Origin: Streptomyces sp. SA15
GTDB taxonomy: Bacteria > Actinomycetota > Actinomycetes > Streptomycetales > Streptomycetaceae
Direction: 5' to 3'
Assembly (NCBI RefSeq): GCF_002291145.1
Contig: NZ_NTGE01000009.1
Location: 18,956-82,955 of the forward strand
DNA length: 64,000 bases
The notes under the pieces were generated by a model. The model did no database searches. It saw nothing but the letters and a program-made list of their open reading frames with translations, and was not told the origin of the DNA. Numbering within the stretch: the first letter of the stretch is position 1; each line of letters opens with the position of its first letter. Position numbers and translations under genes: made by a program. Below are positions 26,817 through 35,254 of the stretch, one piece after another.

Positions 26817-28322
26817 ATGACGACACTCGCCCGCGGTACGACTGCATCTAATTCGGAAAAAGACGGCCTGACGCGCGATGCCCTGACCGTCCTCCAGCCC
26901 GGCTTCCCGGGCACCACAGCCCCCGACTGGCTGCTGCGCCGCCTCGGCGAGGGCCTCGCCTCGGTCGGCCTGTTCGGCCGGAACATCGCCACTTCCGAGC
27001 AACTGGCCGCCTTGACCGCCCAGTTGCGCGCCGAACGCGACGACGTCCTGGTCGCCATCGACGAGGAGGGCGGCGACGTCACCCGCCTGGAGGTGCGGAC
27101 CGGCTCCTCCTTCCCCGGCAACCACGCGCTGGGCGCGGTGGACGATGTGGAGCTGACCCGGGAGGTGGCGTTCGAACTCGGCCGCCGCCTCGCCGCCTGC
27201 GGGGTGAACCTCAACTGGGCCCCCTCGGCCGACGTGAACTCCAACCCGTCGAACCCGGTGATCGGCGTACGGTCCTTCGGCGCCGCCCCCGACCTGGTCG
27301 CCCGGCACACGGCGGCCTACGTTACCGGCCTCCAGTCGGCAGGAGTCGCCGCCTGCACCAAGCACTTCCCCGGCCACGGCGACACGGCGGTCGACTCACA
27401 CCACGCGCTGCCGCGCATCGACGCGGGACCTCAGGTGCTGTCGGACCGCGAACTCGCCCCGTTCCGCGCGGCGATCGCCGCCGGCAGCCGTGCGGTGATG
27501 ACCGCGCACATCCTGGTCCCGACCCTGGACCCGGACCGCCCGGCCACGCTCTCCCGCCCGATCCTGGCCGACCTCCTCCGCGGCGACCTCGGCTACGACG
27601 GCCTGATCGTCACCGACGGCATGGAGATGCAGGCCATCGCCGGCACCTACGGCATCGAACGCGGCAGCGTCCTCGCCCTCGCGGCCGGCGCCGACGCCAT
27701 CTGCGTGGGCGGCGGCCTGGCGGACGACGAGACGGTACGGCGCCTGCGCGACGCCCTGATCACGGCCGTACGCTCCGGCGAACTCCCCGAGGAACGCCTG
27801 GCGGACGCGGCGGAACGGGTTCGGGCCCTGGCCCGGTGGACGGCGTCGGCGGGGGATGCCCTTGCGGGCTCCGCCGGCAGCGACATCGGCCTCCACGCGG
27901 CCCGCCGCGCCCTGCGCCTCACCGGTGCCGAGCACTTCACCCCCCTCACCGAACCGCCCTACGTCGCCGCCCTCACCCCGATGGCGAACTTCGCCGTGGG
28001 CGACGAGACCCCGTGGGGCGTGGCCGCGGAGCTCTCCCGCCTGCTCCCCGGCACGGAAACGGGCACCTTCACCGATGAGGACACCGCCCGCACGGCGTTG
28101 CGGGCGGCCGGCCCCCGCCGCATCGTGGCCGTCGTACGCGACGAACACCGCCACCCCTGGATGGCGGCGGCCCTCGACGCCCTGCTCGCGGCCCGCCCCG
28201 ACACGATCGTCGTCGAAATGGGCCTCCCACAGGCCACCCCGCGAGGCGCCCTCCACCTCGCCACCCACGGCGCGGCCCGCGTCTGCGGCCGGGCGGCGGC
28301 GGAGATCATCGCGGGCGCGTAG
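26817..28322 (+). CDS. dasD: Glycoside hydrolase family 3, beta-N-acetylglucosaminidase DasD
   Basis: A 501-residue GH3 enzyme with no signal peptide, so cytoplasmic, fitting hydrolysis of imported chitobiose to GlcNAc. The GH3/NagZ motif KHFPGHGDT is at 182-190 (His of the catalytic dyad) and the nucleophile Asp is D267 in VTDGM. A second domain follows from about residue 340. It is the last gene of the das operon and ends 12 bp before a bidirectional terminator. Confidence 0.92.
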   Translation: MTTLARGTTASNSEKDGLTRDALTVLQPGFPGTTAPDWLLRRLGEGLASVGLFGRNIATSEQLAALTAQLRAERDDVLVAIDEEGGDVTRLEVRTGSSFPGNHALGAVDDVELTREVAFELGRRLAACGVNLNWAPSADVNSNPSNPVIGVRSFGAAPDLVARHTAAYVTGLQSAGVAACTKHFPGHGDTAVDSHHALPRIDAGPQVLSDRELAPFRAAIAAGSRAVMTAHILVPTLDPDRPATLSRPILADLLRGDLGYDGLIVTDGMEMQAIAGTYGIERGSVLALAAGADAICVGGGLADDETVRRLRDALITAVRSGELPEERLADAAERVRALARWTASAGDALAGSAGSDIGLHAARRALRLTGAEHFTPLTEPPYVAALTPMANFAVGDETPWGVAAELSRLLPGTETGTFTDEDTARTALRAAGPRRIVAVVRDEHRHPWMAAALDALLAARPDTIVVEMGLPQATPRGALHLATHGAARVCGRAAAEIIAGA

Positions 28323-28333
28323 CCCTTACGAAG

Positions 28334-28370
28334 AAGGCGCCGGACCCTTGTTCAGGGAGCCCGGCGCCTT
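28334..28370. terminator. Bidirectional terminator between dasD and nagB
   Basis: AAGGCGCCGG (28334-28343) pairs perfectly with CCGGCGCCTT (28361-28370), loop of 17 with an inner CCCT/AGGG. A-runs on one side and T-runs on the other serve both converging genes. Confidence 0.85.
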
Positions 28371-28396
28371 TCCCGTGCACTGCGTGCCGCACGCTT

Positions 28397-29182
28397 CTAA
28401 ATCCCCTGCCAGTCCGGCTTGTTGGCATACGTGTAGCGAAAGTACTCAGCGAGCTTCAACTTGGACGCGGCGGCCTCGTCGACCACCACCGTCGCGTGCG
28501 GGTGCAGCTGGAGCGCGGAGGCCGGGCACACGGCCGCCACCGGTCCCTCGACGGTCGCGGCGATCGCGTCCGCCTTGCCCTCGCCGGTCGCCAGCAGCAC
28601 CAGGTGCCGTGCCTCCAGGATCGTCCCGATGCCCTGCGTGATCACGTGGTGCGGCACCTGCTCGATGTCCCCGTCGAAGAAGCGCGCGTTGTCGATCCGG
28701 GTCTGCTCGGTCAGCGTCTTGATCCGCGTCCGCGAGGCCAGCGACGAGCACGGCTCGTTGAACCCTATGTGCCCGTCGGTCCCGATCCCGAGCAACTGCA
28801 GATCCACCCCGCCGGCCTCGGCCAGTGCCCTGTCGTACGCCTCGCACGCCCCCGGCACGTCCTCGGCCGTGCCGTCCGGCCCCATGAACGCGTCCATCCC
28901 GATCCCGAGCGGTTCGAGCACCTCGCGCCGCAGCACCGAGCGATACGACTCCGGGTGCTCGGCCGGCAGCCCCACGTATTCGTCGAGCTGCGCGATCCGC
29001 GCCCGCGAGGCATCCACGGCACCGGCACGCACCTTGTCCGCCAGCGCCTCGTAGATGGGCAGCGGCGTGGAGCCGGTGGCCACGCCGAGCAGGGCGTCGG
29101 GCTTGCGCCGGAGCAGCTGTGCCATGGCCTCGGCGATCAGTTCGCCGCCCGACCTGGCGTCCGGAACGATGACAACTTCCAC
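28397..29182 (-). CDS. nagB: Glucosamine-6-phosphate deaminase
   Basis: A 261-residue NagB converting GlcN-6-P to fructose-6-P and ammonia, the committed step from GlcNAc into glycolysis. Motifs: GVATGSTPLPIYEAL (near 33-47), LDEY 66-69 with the catalytic Asp, and GTDGHIGFNEP (134-144) with the Asp/His pair. A dre operator lies 24 bp upstream of the start, so DasR controls it; its substrate is the DasR effector, closing a feedback loop. Confidence 0.95.
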   Translation of the reverse strand: MEVVIVPDARSGGELIAEAMAQLLRRKPDALLGVATGSTPLPIYEALADKVRAGAVDASRARIAQLDEYVGLPAEHPESYRSVLRREVLEPLGIGMDAFMGPDGTAEDVPGACEAYDRALAEAGGVDLQLLGIGTDGHIGFNEPCSSLASRTRIKTLTEQTRIDNARFFDGDIEQVPHHVITQGIGTILEARHLVLLATGEGKADAIAATVEGPVAAVCPASALQLHPHATVVVDEAAASKLKLAEYFRYTYANKPDWQGI

Positions 29183-29206
29183 GCTGGGCCTGCCGATCTC
29201 AAGACA

Positions 29207-29222
29207 TGTGGTTTAGACCAAT
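29207..29222. promoter_or_regulatory. DasR operator (dre) upstream of nagB
   Basis: TGTGGTTTAGACCAAT matches dre at 12 of 16 positions and ends about 24 bp before the nagB start. Confidence 0.7.
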
Positions 29223-29389
29223 CTAGCAGAATCGGTCTCTCCGGCCGAGATGCTGCCACCCACGTCTGTCCACGTTCCCCTGGGTCGGTGAACCTCTCGC
29301 GGAAATTGCCATGGCCATCTGGCCCCCACGGCAACCCAAACGGGTTAGGCTGCGTGAGAAAGCCCCAACAACGAACAGCCTCCAACGCA

Positions 29390-29418
29390 TGGACACACAT
29401 AGTGGTCTAGTCCAGAAT
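29390..29418 (+). promoter_or_regulatory. Promoter with internal dre upstream of the sRNA
   Basis: TGGACA (29390-29395), 17-bp spacer, CAGAAT (29413-29418). The dre AGTGGTCTAGTCCAGA (29401-29416; 13 of 16 positions) covers the spacer and -10. The start of transcription would be near 29425. Confidence 0.6.
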
Positions 29419-29424
29419 GCGTAA

Positions 29425-29606
29425 GGACATCCGTCCTCCCCGCACAGGAGGGCGGACCGAGGATCCGGAGCTCTCTGCCCTGACTGCCCCGGCTCCTCAT
29501 CCTTCGGCCGACCGGGACCGCACACCCCACGGCCGATATTGCTCCGGGCTGCGGTGCCGGGAGGGTTGAGGGTCCCTCTCAGGCGCCGCGGCCCGCGGGT
29601 GTTTTT
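29425..29606 (+). ncRNA. Probable small RNA, scr5239-type
   Basis: Between nagB and the histidine kinase gene, where S. coelicolor encodes the conserved sRNA scr5239 (from memory 159 nt, acting on dagA and metE). Here a promoter is followed by serial hairpins, for example CCGTCCTCC with GGAGGGCGG (29431-29455), and ends in an intrinsic terminator at 29586-29606. No protein-coding frame of note occurs. The predicted length (about 180 nt) is slightly above the reported one, so the start may be further right. The dre in the promoter predicts DasR control. Bases 29223-29389 show nothing else. Confidence 0.68.
29586..29606 (+). terminator. Intrinsic terminator of the sRNA
   Basis: CCGCG, loop GCC, CGCGG, then GTGTTTTT: one of the few T-run terminators in the window, 36 bp before the kinase start. 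Confidence 0.75.
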
Positions 29607-29641
29607 CGGGCCGTTCCACATGCCCAGGTACGCTCGCACAC

Positions 29642-31117
29642 GTGCCCTCCATGAACGAGCTGGTCCGCCAGCACACCGCCCTCGACGTCTCCGACCTCGA
29701 GTGGCTGCACCTGCTGGTCTCGGAGTGGCAGTTGCTGTCCGACCTCTCCTTCGCCGACCTGGTCCTGTGGGTCCCCACCCGCGACGGCACCCGGTACGTC
29801 TCGGTCGCCCAGATGCGTCCCAACACCGGCCCCACCTCGTACCAGGACGACATGGTCGGCCACCTCGTCCCGCGCGGCCGCCGCCCCATGCTGGACGCCG
29901 CCCTGGACGAGGGCCGGATCGTGCGCGAGGGCGACCCGGAGTGGCGCGAGGAGGTCCCGGTCCGCGTCGAGTCGATTCCCGTACGACGGGAGGGCCGCGT
30001 CCTCGGCGTCATCGCCCGCAACACCAACCTCCTCACCGTGCGCACCCCGAGCCGCCTGGAACTGACGTATCTCCAAAGCGCCTCGGACCTGGCGCAGATG
30101 ATCGCGGCCGGCTCCTTCCCGTTCGCGAACCAGCAGGTCGACATGGACGCCTCGCCCCGCGTCGGCGACGGCCTGATCCGCCTCGACGCGGACGGCCTCG
30201 TCCAGTACGCCTCCCCGAACGCCCTGTCCGCCTACCACCGCCTCGGCCTCGCCGCCGACCTCGTCGGCCACCACCTCGGCAAGACCACCGCCGAACTCGC
30301 CCCGACCCACGGGCCGGTGGACGAAGCGCTCGCCAAGGTCGCCAGCGGCTGGGCGCCGAGGGAGTTCGAGATCGAGTCGCCCGACGGGGTGATCCAGTTC
30401 CGCGCGATCCCGCTCAAGCCCAAGGGCACGCGCATCGGTTCCCTGGTCCTGCTCCGGGACGTCACCGAACTGCGCCGCCGCGAGCGCGAGTTGATCACCA
30501 AGGACGCGACGATCAGGGAGATCCACCACCGCGTCAAGAACAACCTCCAGACGGTGGCGGCCTTGCTCCGGCTCCAGGCCCGGCGCATCGAGTCCGATCG
30601 CGGCCGCGAAGCCCTGGAAGAGGCGGTACGGCGGGTCGGCTCGATCGCGATCGTGCACGAGACGCTCTCCCAGAACCTGGACGAGCGCGTGGAGTTCGAC
30701 GAGATCGCCGACCGCGTCCTCGCGATGGTCGCCGAGATCTCCCCGGGCAAGGTCGCCGGCCGGCGTACCGGCCGCTTCGGCATCCTGGACGCCGAGGTCG
30801 CCACGCCCCTGTCGATGGTCCTGACCGAGATCCTCCAGAACGCCCTGGAGCACGGCTTCCGTGAGGGCGACACCGGAACCGTCGAGGTCTCCGCGGTCCG
30901 CGGCGGCACCACGAAGGAGGCCCGCCTCCTGGTCACCGTCCAGGACGACGGCGTCGGCCTGCCCGAGGGCTTCGACCCGCACACCGGTGGCAACCTCGGG
31001 CTGCAGATCGTACGGACCCTGGTGGAGGGCGAGTTGGGCGGCACGTTCGACATGGTCCCGGCACCGGAAGGCGGCACGCGGGTGATCCTGGACATCCCGG
31101 TGCGGGCGCACAAGTAG
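29642..31117 (+). CDS. PdtaS-like sensor histidine kinase (HisKA_2)
   Basis: A 491-residue soluble kinase without membrane helices. A GAF-like sensor (about 20-160) and a PAS domain (about 170-280) precede the HisKA_2 dimerisation helix IREIHHRVKNNLQT (phospho-His at 295/296) and the ATPase domain with VLTEILQNALEHGF and DDGVGLPEGF. This is the PdtaS architecture; PdtaS phosphorylates the ANTAR response regulator PdtaR, which is not encoded here. GTG 29642 is used; ATG 29651 is the alternative. Ligand of the GAF domain unknown; in mycobacteria PdtaS relatives sense metals and NO. Confidence 0.9.
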   Translation: MPSMNELVRQHTALDVSDLEWLHLLVSEWQLLSDLSFADLVLWVPTRDGTRYVSVAQMRPNTGPTSYQDDMVGHLVPRGRRPMLDAALDEGRIVREGDPEWREEVPVRVESIPVRREGRVLGVIARNTNLLTVRTPSRLELTYLQSASDLAQMIAAGSFPFANQQVDMDASPRVGDGLIRLDADGLVQYASPNALSAYHRLGLAADLVGHHLGKTTAELAPTHGPVDEALAKVASGWAPREFEIESPDGVIQFRAIPLKPKGTRIGSLVLLRDVTELRRRERELITKDATIREIHHRVKNNLQTVAALLRLQARRIESDRGREALEEAVRRVGSIAIVHETLSQNLDERVEFDEIADRVLAMVAEISPGKVAGRRTGRFGILDAEVATPLSMVLTEILQNALEHGFREGDTGTVEVSAVRGGTTKEARLLVTVQDDGVGLPEGFDPHTGGNLGLQIVRTLVEGELGGTFDMVPAPEGGTRVILDIPVRAHK

Positions 31118-31143
31118 CCGACAGCGGCTGCGCACAGCAAAGA

Positions 31144-31170
31144 GCCCCGGCCCGTTCAGGGGGCCGGGGC
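31144..31170 (+). terminator. Terminator after the histidine kinase gene
   Basis: GCCCCGGCCC pairs with GGGCCGGGGC around a 7-base loop, 27 bp after the kinase stop. May also stop wblE transcription from the other side. Confidence 0.8.
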
Positions 31171-31292
31171 AACATGCTCGTTGCCAGCATTTGCTGCGCA
31201 TCGGGGGTACTGCGCGCTGCGGCTCGGGGGCGGGAGGAAGCGTACTCGCTGTACGCGCCGCCAAGCTCAGGCTGTTTGCGGGGCGGGTGTTG

Positions 31293-31550
31293 TCAGGCGG
31301 AGGCCTGACGGGCCCGGTTGCGGGCGGCGCGGCGCTTCATGGCGCGGCGCTCGTCCTCGCTGAGACCACCCCAGACGCCGGAGTCCTGACCGGACTCGAG
31401 CGCCCACTGCAGACACTGATCCATAACGGGGCAGCGACGGCAGACGGCCTTGGCTTCCTCGATCTGCAGCAGCGCAGGACCGGTGTTGCCGATGGGGAAG
31501 AAGAGCTCGGGGTCTTCCTCGCGGCAAACGGCGTTGTGACGCCAGTCCAT
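31293..31550 (-). CDS. wblE: WhiB-like iron-sulfur transcription factor WblE
   Basis: An 85-residue WhiB-like protein. The four 4Fe-4S cysteines are C9, C37, C40 and C46; the beta-turn GVWGG is at 58-62, followed by a basic DNA-binding tail (MKRRAARNRAR). It is the WblE type, the Streptomyces counterpart of mycobacterial WhiB1, a NO-sensitive protein that binds the housekeeping sigma factor. A clear AAGGAG lies upstream. Confidence 0.95.
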   Translation of the reverse strand: MDWRHNAVCREEDPELFFPIGNTGPALLQIEEAKAVCRRCPVMDQCLQWALESGQDSGVWGGLSEDERRAMKRRAARNRARQASA

Positions 31551-31570
31551 GGCTGCTACCTCTCCTTGGT

Positions 31571-31599
31571 ATTACATGCAAGTTGCTTGTGAATGTGAA
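31571..31599 (-). promoter_or_regulatory. Probable wblE promoter
   Basis: On the complement, TTCACA (31594-31599), 17-bp spacer, TGTAAT (31571-31576). The leader would be only about 15-20 nt. Confidence 0.5.
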
Positions 31600-31609
31600 C
31601 GCTTTCACG
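31596..31609. promoter_or_regulatory. LacI-like palindrome over the wblE -35
   Basis: GTGAA-CGCT-TTCAC, a perfect 5-bp inverted repeat resembling LacI-family operators, overlapping the -35 of the predicted wblE promoter. The regulator is unknown. Beyond it, 31610-31870 holds no gene; an 8-T run at 31773-31780 is the only other notable feature. Confidence 0.45.
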
Positions 31610-31870
31610 AATCCCTCAACAAGTGAAGGGCCGACCGCCAGGTTCCCTGGCGTGGGTCCTGTGAGTTGAAGAGGGGTTCTGGTGATCAGTGGAGGCCGGT
31701 GTTGCGGGCCGTCCCGATCGCCACGTAGAGACTCGCAAACCTCAGCGACGGATACAACCCCTTCCGGAAAGTTTTTTTTGATTCCTCGGTGTCGACTAGG
31801 TCACAGCCGTACTTCCATGGGGTGGATGCTGGCCTAAACGTTCGAGTGAAAGGACTTTAGCCCCTTCTGC

Positions 31871-32839
31871 TCACACAATCACACGCAGTGCACGGCGTAC
31901 GCCTGTGAACGTCACGCTCGTACGCAGTCCGAGGTGGTCGCCGTCCATCTGGAGGGGGAGTGGCACCTTCGAATGCAAGGTGAACTCACTCAGGTCATGC
32001 AGCGTTGCGGCGTGCTTGCCATGGGGTCCCCGCTCGGGGGACGAAGTGAGCAACTGGGTGCCATACCGGGCAACCGCGGTCGTCGACAGGCGGCTGAGAC
32101 CGAATACGTCGAGCCCGGTATCGAACGAGGCCTTAGGTGACGCGTAGATCGGGCGATTGCCCAGAAACGTCCACGGGGAGGTGTTCGAGACTATGGAGAG
32201 GACCAGATCGGTGATCGGCTCCTCGTCCGCCCGCTCCAGCGTTATCGTGCCGTGCCGACGGTTGGGCTCGCCGAGGAGCTGGCGCATCACCTGGCGTACG
32301 TAAAGAGCGTGCGTGGACTTCTTGCCGCGCTCGCGGTGCTGCTCGACCCGCCCGACCACGCCGGCGTCGAAGCCCAGACCCGCGTTGAAGGTGAACCAGC
32401 GCGCCGGCACCGCCTCGTCGTCCGAGCCGGGCGTGCCCGAGGCCAGTCCCAGTCCGACCGTGCGTTCGCGGCCCTCGCGCAGGGCGTCCAGCAGGGCGCC
32501 GGTGGCCTCCACGGCGTCGTTGGGCAGCTCCAGGGCACGGGCGAAGACATTGGTGGAGCCGCCGGGGACCACGGCGAGGCCGGGCAGGCGGTCCGGGTCG
32601 GGGCCGGCGTGCAGCAGGCCGTTGACGACCTCGTTGACCGTGCCGTCGCCGCCGAGAGCCACGACCAGGTCGACGTCCGCGCTCTCCGATGCCTGCCGGC
32701 CCAGGTCGCGCGCGTGGCCGCGGTACTCGGTGGTGACCACCTCGAGCTTCATCTCGCTCGCGAGCGCGTGGATCAGAACGTCACGCATACGTGCGCTTGT
32801 GGTGGTTGCCGCCGGATTGACCACGAGAAGTGCACGCAT
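31871..32839 (-). CDS. Diacylglycerol/lipid kinase family protein
   Basis: A 322-residue member of the DAGK catalytic family (DgkB/YegS-like). The nucleotide-binding GGDGTVNEV is at 63-71 and a PGGSTNVFARAL motif near 92-103. Members phosphorylate diacylglycerol, sphingosine-like or other lipids at the inner membrane face; substrate not deducible. Start MRALLVVNPAATTT is the usual beta-strand beginning of the fold. It is followed by the wblE leader region on the same strand. Confidence 0.88.
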   Translation of the reverse strand: MRALLVVNPAATTTSARMRDVLIHALASEMKLEVVTTEYRGHARDLGRQASESADVDLVVALGGDGTVNEVVNGLLHAGPDPDRLPGLAVVPGGSTNVFARALELPNDAVEATGALLDALREGRERTVGLGLASGTPGSDDEAVPARWFTFNAGLGFDAGVVGRVEQHRERGKKSTHALYVRQVMRQLLGEPNRRHGTITLERADEEPITDLVLSIVSNTSPWTFLGNRPIYASPKASFDTGLDVFGLSRLSTTAVARYGTQLLTSSPERGPHGKHAATLHDLSEFTLHSKVPLPLQMDGDHLGLRTSVTFTGVRRALRVIV

Positions 32840-32955
32840 GGGTTGCAGAGTACCTACTGGGCGGTACCGGGCACAGGGCGAGGTAGGGATCGAGTAAGAC
32901 CTCGGTGCGTGAACCTCACCACGGGGGCGTGCACGGCGAGGGCTACCCTGCTGGG

Positions 32956-33396
32956 GTGAGCAGTGAGAAGACCTCCACGACCCCCGAATCCGCCGGTCCG
33001 CGCCCGCGGCGCCTGACGTACGCCGCTGCGCTCGCCGCGCTGGAGGGGCTCGCGCTGTTGATCGGCGGGGTCTGGATCATCGTCCTCGGCCTCATGGGCG
33101 ACGCGGACGACCGGCAGCAGGCCGTCACCGGCGGTGTGACGCTGATCGTCCTCGCGCTGCTGCCGCTGCTCGCCGCCCGCGGGCTGCTCGGCCGGCGCAG
33201 CTGGAGCCGGGGCCCGGCCGTGATCACGCAGATCCTGGCGCTGCCGGTGGCCTACAACCTGCTCCAGGCCGACAGCATGGCGATTCCGGCCGGAATCGCG
33301 CTCGCGCTCGTGGCCGTCACCGCGCTCGTCCTGCTCGTCAACGCCGAGACGACCCGGGCCCTCGGGATCCGGGGGCCCGGCAACGCGCGGGAGTAG
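32956..33396 (+). CDS. Conserved integral membrane protein
   Basis: A 146-residue protein with four predicted membrane helices (about residues 20-45, 55-75, 85-105, 110-130) and a Ser/Thr/Pro-rich start. It matches a conserved Streptomyces family found next to sigH; function unknown. GTG 32956 is used because it follows the divergent lipid kinase promoter region and begins shortly before the first helix. The gene converges on sigH with 53 bp between stops. Confidence 0.7.
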   Translation: MSSEKTSTTPESAGPRPRRLTYAAALAALEGLALLIGGVWIIVLGLMGDADDRQQAVTGGVTLIVLALLPLLAARGLLGRRSWSRGPAVITQILALPVAYNLLQADSMAIPAGIALALVAVTALVLLVNAETTRALGIRGPGNARE

Positions 33397-33449
33397 CTTG
33401 CCGGAGTGATCAGCCGGAGTGATCCCTGCCGGGACCGACCCTTGTGGGA

Positions 33450-34574
33450 TCACTCCTCCACCAGCAGCTTCTCCCGCAGCTGTGCCAGTGTCCGGGCCAG
33501 CAGCCGCGACACGTGCATCTGCGAGATCCCGACCTCCTGCGCGATCTGCGACTGGGTCATGTTGCCGAAGAAGCGCAGCAGGAGGATCCGCTTCTCGCGC
33601 GGGGGCAGGTCCTCGAGGAGCGGCTTGAGGCTCTCGCGGTACTCGACGCCCTCCAGCGCCTCGTCCTCGGCGCCGAGGGTGTCCGCGACCGCCGGGGACT
33701 CGTCGTCGGTGTCGGGGACGTCCAGGGACAGCGTGGAATACGCGTTGGCGGACTCCAGGCCCTCCAGGACCTCCTCCTCCGAGATGGCCAGCTTCTGGGC
33801 CAGCTCGTGCACCGTGGGGGAGCGGCCGTGCAACTGCGACAGCTCGGCCGTGGCCGTCGTCAGGGCCAGGCGCAGCTCCTGGAGCCTGCGCGGTACGCGC
33901 ACCGCCCAGCCCTTGTCGCGGAAGTGCCTCTTGATCTCGCCGACGACCGTCGGGGTCGCGTACGTCGAGAACTCCACCCCGCGGTCCGGGTCGAAGCGGT
34001 CGACCGACTTGATCAGGCCGATGGTGGCGACCTGGGTGAGGTCGTCCAGCGGCTCGCCGCGGTTGCGGAAGCGGCGCGCGAGGTGCTCGACGAGCGGCAG
34101 GTGCATACGGACCAGCTGGTTGCGCAGCTCCGCGTACTCCGGGCTGCCGTCCTTCAGGGTGCGCAGTTCGAGGAACATGGCACGCGCCCCGCTGCGGTCC
34201 TGAGGGTCGCGCTGCGTGGCCTGCACGCTCCGCGCGGCCGTCTCGTCATCTCGCTCGTGCTCGCTCATCGTCCCGCCCGTAGCCCTTCCCCGAGCCCTCG
34301 CCTGGGCTCGGACAGGGGACACCCCGATCCGTCCGTCCAGAGGCGCGCTCTGCACGGCACCCTCCCGATCACCCTGGCCGCCGTCCGGGAAGCCGGTCTC
34401 CGCGGAGTCGTCCACCGGGTGCGGCCTGGCCTGCTCCGGGATGCCGTCGATGCCGTCGATGCCATCGATGCCGTCCATGCGTCGGGACGTGCTCGGACCG
34501 CCCGTGCCTTCGGCGGCCGGCAGCTCCCGTGTGCCGCGCTCTTCGTCCCGCACCGGCCCGTCCCCGTTCCTCAC
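33450..34574 (-). CDS. sigH: Stress-response sigma factor SigH
   Basis: A SigB/SigF-family sigma factor. The 374-residue form begins at GTG 34574, overlapping the anti-sigma stop (GTGA). Residues 103-374 carry regions 2-4 (LDDLTQVATIGLIKSVDRFDP, YATPTVVGEIKRHFRDKGWA, MTQSQIAQEVGISQMHVSR). The first 102 residues are a low-complexity extension with DGI repeated four times at 34-45. Internal ATGs at 34478 (start of the DGI run) and 34268 (MSEHERDD) could give shorter products; S. coelicolor SigH also exists in several forms. It serves osmotic stress and development and is held by PrsH. Confidence 0.93.
   Translation of the reverse strand: MRNGDGPVRDEERGTRELPAAEGTGGPSTSRRMDGIDGIDGIDGIPEQARPHPVDDSAETGFPDGGQGDREGAVQSAPLDGRIGVSPVRAQARARGRATGGTMSEHERDDETAARSVQATQRDPQDRSGARAMFLELRTLKDGSPEYAELRNQLVRMHLPLVEHLARRFRNRGEPLDDLTQVATIGLIKSVDRFDPDRGVEFSTYATPTVVGEIKRHFRDKGWAVRVPRRLQELRLALTTATAELSQLHGRSPTVHELAQKLAISEEEVLEGLESANAYSTLSLDVPDTDDESPAVADTLGAEDEALEGVEYRESLKPLLEDLPPREKRILLLRFFGNMTQSQIAQEVGISQMHVSRLLARTLAQLREKLLVEE
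34441..34480. repeat. 9-bp coding repeat (Asp-Gly-Ile) in sigH
   Basis: Four copies of a GATGCCGTC-like 9-mer on the plus strand encode (DGI)4 in the SigH N-terminal extension. Copy number may vary between strains. Confidence 0.8.
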
Positions 34575-34984
34575 GCCGGCCCGGGTCCCGCGCCGCGCTG
34601 TTTGTAGAGGCTGATCGAAACGGTCTTGTCCTCGTCGACGGCCGACGAGACCTTGCCCGCGAGGGCCGACAGCACGGTCCAGGCGAAGGTGTCCCGCGAA
34701 GGGGCGTGACCGTCCGTGGTCGGCGCCGAGACGGTGACCTCCAGCGAGTCGTCGACGAGCCGGAAGACACAGCTGAGCACCGAGCCGGGCACGGCCTGCT
34801 GGAGCAGGATCGCGCAGGCCTCGTCGACCGCGATGCGCAGGTCCTCGATCTCGTCGAGGGTGAAGTCCAAACGCGCCGCGAGGCCGGCCGTGGCCGTACG
34901 CAGCACCGACAGGTAGGCACCCGCAGCCGGCAGCCGGACTTCCACGAAGTCCTGGGTCGCGGGCTCGCCTGCGATCTGGGACAC
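34571..34984 (-). CDS. prsH: Anti-sigma factor PrsH/UshX (RsbW-like ATPase)
   Basis: A 137-residue GHKL-fold serine-kinase-like anti-sigma factor. The N-box-like LRIAVDEACAILLQ (near 50-63) is recognisable; the remaining ATP-lid motifs are short, as in other RsbW relatives. It binds SigH and is countered by an anti-anti-sigma factor (BldG in S. coelicolor), not encoded here. GTG 34984 (MSQIAGEP) was chosen over in-frame TTG 34996 because GGAGG lies 5 nt before it. GTGA overlap couples it to sigH. Confidence 0.9.
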   Translation of the reverse strand: MSQIAGEPATQDFVEVRLPAAGAYLSVLRTATAGLAARLDFTLDEIEDLRIAVDEACAILLQQAVPGSVLSCVFRLVDDSLEVTVSAPTTDGHAPSRDTFAWTVLSALAGKVSSAVDEDKTVSISLYKQRGAGPGPA

Positions 34985-35112
34985 CCTCACCTCCAAGGTG
35001 GTACAAGCTCTACGGGGCCGAGGGTCGCCCCCCGGGGTAACGCGATACGTCGTTCAGCGGTGACGCTATCGCGCTCTGAACTTTCCTGTCCCCAGGACCC
35101 CAACCCCTTGCT

Positions 35113-35127
35113 GTCACTCATAGTAAA
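35113..35127 (-). promoter_or_regulatory. Probable BldD box upstream of prsH-sigH
   Basis: On the complement TTTACTATGAGTGAC fits the BldD consensus nTnACnC(A/T)GnGTnAn with one mismatch. BldD repression of a sigH promoter is established in S. coelicolor, so sigH is likely held off by BldD with c-di-GMP during vegetative growth. Confidence 0.65.
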
Positions 35128-35254
35128 CACACGGATACGCTCCGTGGCTAGGGGGTTTGCGTGCCCAATTGGGAAGAGGGCGCGCCGGGTTGACGTACCC
35201 AGGCGTCAGACGGTCGAACCGTCCGGAACCCGAGCCGTCCTGGGCCTCCCAGGA

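Noticed and set aside
33450..35006. 518-residue version of SigH reading through prsH
   Set aside because: It would be out of frame with the clearly coding prsH; the GTGA overlap gives the proper start.
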